From JACCZX01 sp038216465 (GTDB lineage: Bacteria; Pseudomonadota; Gammaproteobacteria; Burkholderiales; Burkholderiaceae_F): a DNA stretch of 64,000 nucleotides. The stretch spans positions 372,001 through 436,000 of the forward strand of contig JBBQQC010000001.1 in assembly GCA_038216465.1 (NCBI GenBank), in the 5' to 3' direction. Numbering within the stretch: position 1 is the first letter of the stretch; each line of letters opens with the position of its first letter. Below are positions 61,182 through 64,000 of the stretch, in pieces. The notes under the pieces were generated by a model. That model did no database searches, was not told the DNA's origin, and saw only the letters and a program-made list of their open reading frames with translations. The position numbers were made by a program, and so were the translations under genes.

Positions 61182-62351
61182 ATGACTGCTTCGAGCTACA
61201 CCGGAAAGCCTTGGCATTCACGCCATTCGCCGCTCGCACGCACCGCCTGTGCGGTGTACGCACTATTGCTTGTTTATTCGGGGCTGGCGCCGTGGCATGG
61301 CTGGCGCGATCTGGGCTTGAACCCGTTTGCCTACTTGGCGGCCCCGATTCCTGCACACGTCACCTACTTCGACATAGCGGTCAACGTGATCGCCTACCTT
61401 CCTTTCGGCGCACTACTGGTAGTGGCCCTGCATCCCGCGGCGCGCGGTTTGACCGCGGTGACGATTGCGTCGCTGCTCGGACTCACGCTGGCGGCGCTGA
61501 TCGAGGCACTGCAGAGTTATCTGCCGACGCGTGTTGCATCCAACATCGATCTGCTGACCGACGCGGTCGGCGCCGTGGTGGGAGCGTGCGTTGCCGCGCC
61601 TTTCGCATCAAGCCTGATCGATCGCGGCCGACTGGCCGAGTGGCGGCAGCGCTGGTTCGAGCGCCGGGCATCGGTTCTGTTGTTGCTCGTCGCACTGTGG
61701 CCGGCGGCGCAGATATATCCGGAGCCGATCCTGTTCGCCAACGGCAACATCCGTGACGGGCTCGTGGCGTTCGTCGGCGCGTTGGGCGCAGTCGCGCCGA
61801 TCGACGACCTCGTGTTCGCAGTCGCCGAATTCACCGATGCCTTTGGCATCGCAGAATTTGTGCTCGCCGAAGCGTTTGTGGTCGCCGCAGCAACTCTTGC
61901 CGTCGGACTCGCGTTCACATCGACGATGCGGCCCCATGCTCCTCGCATCACACTGCTGCTGACATTGATAGCAGCAGCACTACTGTCCAAAACACTGTCC
62001 AGTGCCGTAGCGTTCGGCCCTCAACGCACATTGGCGTGGCTGACACCGGGCGTGTACGGCGGGCTTGCGCTCGGCGTTCTCTCGTTGCTTGCAGCCAGCG
62101 CCGGACCGCGCGTATGGGCCGGGCGCTTCGCTATGCTGGCGCTGGTTGCGCTAGTTGTCGCCGTCAACTTGATCCCGGAGAACCCGTATTACCTCGATGC
62201 GATCAGCGGGTGGCGGCAGGGCCAGCTGCTGAACTTCAATGCACTCGCGCACTGGCTTTCACTACTCTGGCCGTATGCACTCGCGTGTGGACTTGCAAGC
62301 CTGCTACTGCCGAGCGCAGGCGCCCGGCGCGAGTCACCAGCATCCCTATAA
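61182..62351 (+). CDS. VanZ-family membrane protein
   Basis: A 389-aa membrane protein from the ATG at 61182 (the open frame starts at a TTG 36 bp earlier). The N-terminal VanZ-like domain shows VYALLLVYSGLAP, HVTYFDIAVNVIAYLPFGALL and LTLAALIEALQSYLPTRVASNIDLLTDAVGAVVG, the conserved Glu/Gln and Asp positions. About ten transmembrane segments in all; the C-terminal half (200-389) is an additional membrane region with no recognised domain. VanZ contributes to teicoplanin resistance in enterococci, but the proteobacterial relatives are uncharacterised. It is divergent from birA. Confidence 0.85.
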   Translation: MTASSYTGKPWHSRHSPLARTACAVYALLLVYSGLAPWHGWRDLGLNPFAYLAAPIPAHVTYFDIAVNVIAYLPFGALLVVALHPAARGLTAVTIASLLGLTLAALIEALQSYLPTRVASNIDLLTDAVGAVVGACVAAPFASSLIDRGRLAEWRQRWFERRASVLLLLVALWPAAQIYPEPILFANGNIRDGLVAFVGALGAVAPIDDLVFAVAEFTDAFGIAEFVLAEAFVVAAATLAVGLAFTSTMRPHAPRITLLLTLIAAALLSKTLSSAVAFGPQRTLAWLTPGVYGGLALGVLSLLAASAGPRVWAGRFAMLALVALVVAVNLIPENPYYLDAISGWRQGQLLNFNALAHWLSLLWPYALACGLASLLLPSAGARRESPASL

Positions 62352-62361
62352 TCGGAGCCTG

Positions 62362-62670
62362 ATGGCTTACTACCAGCGTCATGTTTTTTTCTGCCTGAAC
62401 GAGCGCGATGACGGTTCCGCTTGCTGCGCGCGACACAACGCCGCCGAGATGCAACAGCACGCTAAGTCCCGCATCAAAGCCCTCGATCTGAACGGCGAAG
62501 GCAAAATCAGAATTAACAAATCGGGCTGCCTTGACCGCTGCGAAGAAGGCCCATGCATTGTCGTGTACCCGGAAGGGGTCTGGTACACGTACGTCGACGT
62601 CAAGGATGTCGATGAGATCATCGACCGCCATCTGGTCAAAGGCGAAATCGTCGAGCGGCTTCGCATATAG
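62362..62670 (+). CDS. Thioredoxin-like [2Fe-2S] ferredoxin domain protein
   Basis: A 102-aa protein with a thioredoxin-like [2Fe-2S] fold. The cysteines expected of the cluster are in FFCLNERDDGSACC and SGCLDRCEEGPC, and the ending CIVVYPEGVWYTYVDVKDVDEIIDRHL is typical. The ATG at 62362 is used because the family begins MAYYQRHVFFC; the upstream part of the frame lies within the VanZ gene. It probably transfers electrons in an unknown redox pathway. The alpha/beta hydrolase gene follows after 21 bp, a frequent pairing. Confidence 0.88.
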   Translation: MAYYQRHVFFCLNERDDGSACCARHNAAEMQQHAKSRIKALDLNGEGKIRINKSGCLDRCEEGPCIVVYPEGVWYTYVDVKDVDEIIDRHLVKGEIVERLRI

Positions 62671-62691
62671 TGAGCCGGCGTCTTCGAACCG

Positions 62692-63369
62692 ATGCCGGCG
62701 TCGATTGAGAAGCTTCTGATCGAGGGTGCCGGCGGCCCGATCGAATTGGCGCTGGATTGGCCTGCCAGCGCGCCGTGCGGCATCGTCTACGTGGGGCATC
62801 CGCATCCGCTGTATGGCGGCACGTTCGAAAACAAAGTCGTCACGACCATTGCGCGCACCTTCACCGGCCTGGGGTGGCTCGCGGTGCGGCCCAACTTTCG
62901 CGGGGTCGGTGCCTCGGCGGGCGAACACGACGAGGGCAATGCCGAGACCGACGACTTCCTGTATCTGATCGACACCGTGCCGCACTTACCGGCGATCACT
63001 GCGAGACTGCCTGCGCGACCGCCGATCTCGCTTGCGGGCTTCTCGTTCGGCACGTTCGTTGCGGCGAAGGCGGCGAAAGCAGTCGCGGCGTCAAATCGTC
63101 GCACCAAGCACACCGTGCTCGTCGGCGCGGCCGCCGGCAAATGGCCGCTGCCGAACGTGCCGGTTGAGACCCTTGTAATACACGGCGAAATGGACGAGAC
63201 GATTCCGCTGGCCGATGTTCTCGGCTGGGCGCGTCCGCAGCACTTACCGGTGGTCGTGATTCCCGGCGCAGACCACTTCTTTCACCGCCGTCTTGGCGTG
63301 CTGAAGCGGCTGATAAGTGCGCATATTCTGGGCATGCAAGCAATTGACGCGACAGCACAAACTGATTAA
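62692..63369 (+). CDS. Alpha/beta hydrolase (COG2945)
   Basis: A 225-aa serine hydrolase. The nucleophile elbow is GFSFGTF, the acid is likely Asp in HGEMDETIPL and the base His in PGADHFFHRR, so the triad is complete. VGHPHPLYGGTFENKVV, containing the oxyanion-hole region, is characteristic of COG2945. Substrate unknown. It is co-directional with the ferredoxin-like gene. Confidence 0.88.
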   Translation: MPASIEKLLIEGAGGPIELALDWPASAPCGIVYVGHPHPLYGGTFENKVVTTIARTFTGLGWLAVRPNFRGVGASAGEHDEGNAETDDFLYLIDTVPHLPAITARLPARPPISLAGFSFGTFVAAKAAKAVAASNRRTKHTVLVGAAAGKWPLPNVPVETLVIHGEMDETIPLADVLGWARPQHLPVVVIPGADHFFHRRLGVLKRLISAHILGMQAIDATAQTD

Positions 63370-63467
63370 AAAGGTTTGTTTGTCCGAGCGTCACACCCGA
63401 AATGGCGCCGACGCGGCGGTCTCATTCTTGGAAATAAACAAAGGACGTACGCATCGCGTACCGATCA

Positions 63468-63998
63468 GTGGACGGCACTATCGTCTATTCGAAGACACCG
63501 CGCGGCATCGCCGAGGTTTCACTGCGGAGCGCGCAGTTGCCAATGGCCACCCGCCGCGTGTTGATCATGATCGACGGTAAGCGTACGGTCGACGATCTAT
63601 CGATTCTCGGCAAGGCTTCCGATATCGAAAACGCGATATCGAGCCTTGAAAACGCAGGCTTGATCCAGCGCTCGTCGTACCAGGGCGCAATTGATGTTCC
63701 GACAATAAATGGACGCGATACCGAATCCGGACTTTCGTCGGCGCTCAGCGGGCCAACCACGAGTGGTCCGATCGACGAGCGCGACACGATTACGCTGGAT
63801 GAAGTAAAGCGGCGCGCAGTGCGCGGGTTGCACGACAGGCTCGGCCCCGATGCCGATGCGCTCTCGATGCGTATCGAAGCTTGCCGAACGGTCGAAGAGT
63901 TTCGCGGTCGCGTTCGCGAGGCCGAACGCTTGATTTCGAACACACTCGGCGCTGGCGCCGCGCAGGACTATCTGAAGGCGCTACGTCGCCGGCCGTAG
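63468..63998 (+). CDS. Hypothetical protein with possible winged-helix N-terminus
   Basis: A 176-aa ORF ending 2 bp before the window edge. The start is a GTG at 63468, with AAGGACG 22 bp upstream, so its start is uncertain. Residues 15-70 (RSAQLPMATRRVLIMIDGKRTVDDLSILGKASDIENAISSLENAGLIQR) resemble a small winged-helix fold with a helical pair. The middle is Ser/Thr-rich and the C-terminus helical and basic (DEVKRRAVRGLHDRLGPDADALSMRIEACRTVEEF). No signal peptide. I do not recognise the family; a regulatory or assembly role is a guess. Confidence 0.6.
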   Translation: MDGTIVYSKTPRGIAEVSLRSAQLPMATRRVLIMIDGKRTVDDLSILGKASDIENAISSLENAGLIQRSSYQGAIDVPTINGRDTESGLSSALSGPTTSGPIDERDTITLDEVKRRAVRGLHDRLGPDADALSMRIEACRTVEEFRGRVREAERLISNTLGAGAAQDYLKALRRRP

Positions 63999-64000
63999 GC

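Overview
The window looks like chromosomal DNA from a betaproteobacterium, probably Burkholderiales-like. The evidence is high GC by eye (low to mid 60s percent), a Lys/Ala/Pro histone H1-like protein, the gene order xerC-DUF484-dapF-lipid A acyltransferase next to metK, an S-adenosylhomocysteine (SAH) riboswitch before ahcY, the metK-ahcY-metF run, the birA-coaX pair and a DUF3683 FAD/Fe-S protein. I saw no rRNA, tRNA, CRISPR array, insertion sequence or prophage, and no gene-free stretch longer than about 300 bases.

Layout. 0-5 kb (minus strand): histone-like gene end, a COG0523 GTPase with a His-rich insert, xerC, a DUF484 gene, dapF and a lipid A acyltransferase. 5-9 kb (plus): metK, ahcY, a small membrane protein and metF, forming a methyl-cycle operon; the metK leader can form two mutually exclusive hairpins and ahcY has a SAH riboswitch. 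9-20 kb: housekeeping genes (LysR regulator, formyl-THF cyclo-ligase, lytic transglycosylase, NDUFA9-like protein, GST, cca, MidA-type methyltransferase, folM-folB-ttcA) and a PLP enzyme on the minus strand.

21.4-31.5 kb (minus) is an accessory block. Small secreted or lipoprotein genes, mostly of unknown function and with strong Shine-Dalgarno sites, include a lysozyme inhibitor (Ivy) domain fusion, a decayed Ivy remnant and an apparently frameshifted gene. Upstream lies a 1147-aa BTAD/AAA/TPR transcriptional activator. Two promoter regions, that of the activator and that of the first secreted gene, carry near-identical 17-bp elements with a TAACG repeat at an 11-bp period, a good candidate operator. 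A di-heme cytochrome gene lies just upstream.

31.7-50.5 kb is a complete aryl polyene pigment locus of xanthomonadin type. A tightly overlapping operon of about 20 minus-strand genes encodes an AMP ligase, two carrier proteins, a ketosynthase plus chain-length-factor pair, a ketoreductase, two hotdog dehydratases, a phosphopantetheinyl transferase, acyltransferases, a glycosyltransferase, methyltransferases, a deacetylase, a LolA-like carrier, an MMPL exporter, a MipA-like outer-membrane protein and a flavin-dependent halogenase-like enzyme. A divergently transcribed XanB2/FkbO-type chorismatase should supply the hydroxybenzoate starter. The inferred logic is starter formation, activation, polyene extension, tailoring (methylation, halogenation), transfer to a lipid or glycan and export to the outer membrane.

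50.6-64 kb returns to mostly core functions: a Pro-rich secreted protein, ilvA, srkA-like kinase, the DUF3683 oxidoreductase, a HIT protein, a BI-1 family membrane protein, coaX-birA, a VanZ protein, a [2Fe-2S] protein, an alpha/beta hydrolase and an unknown ORF at the right edge.
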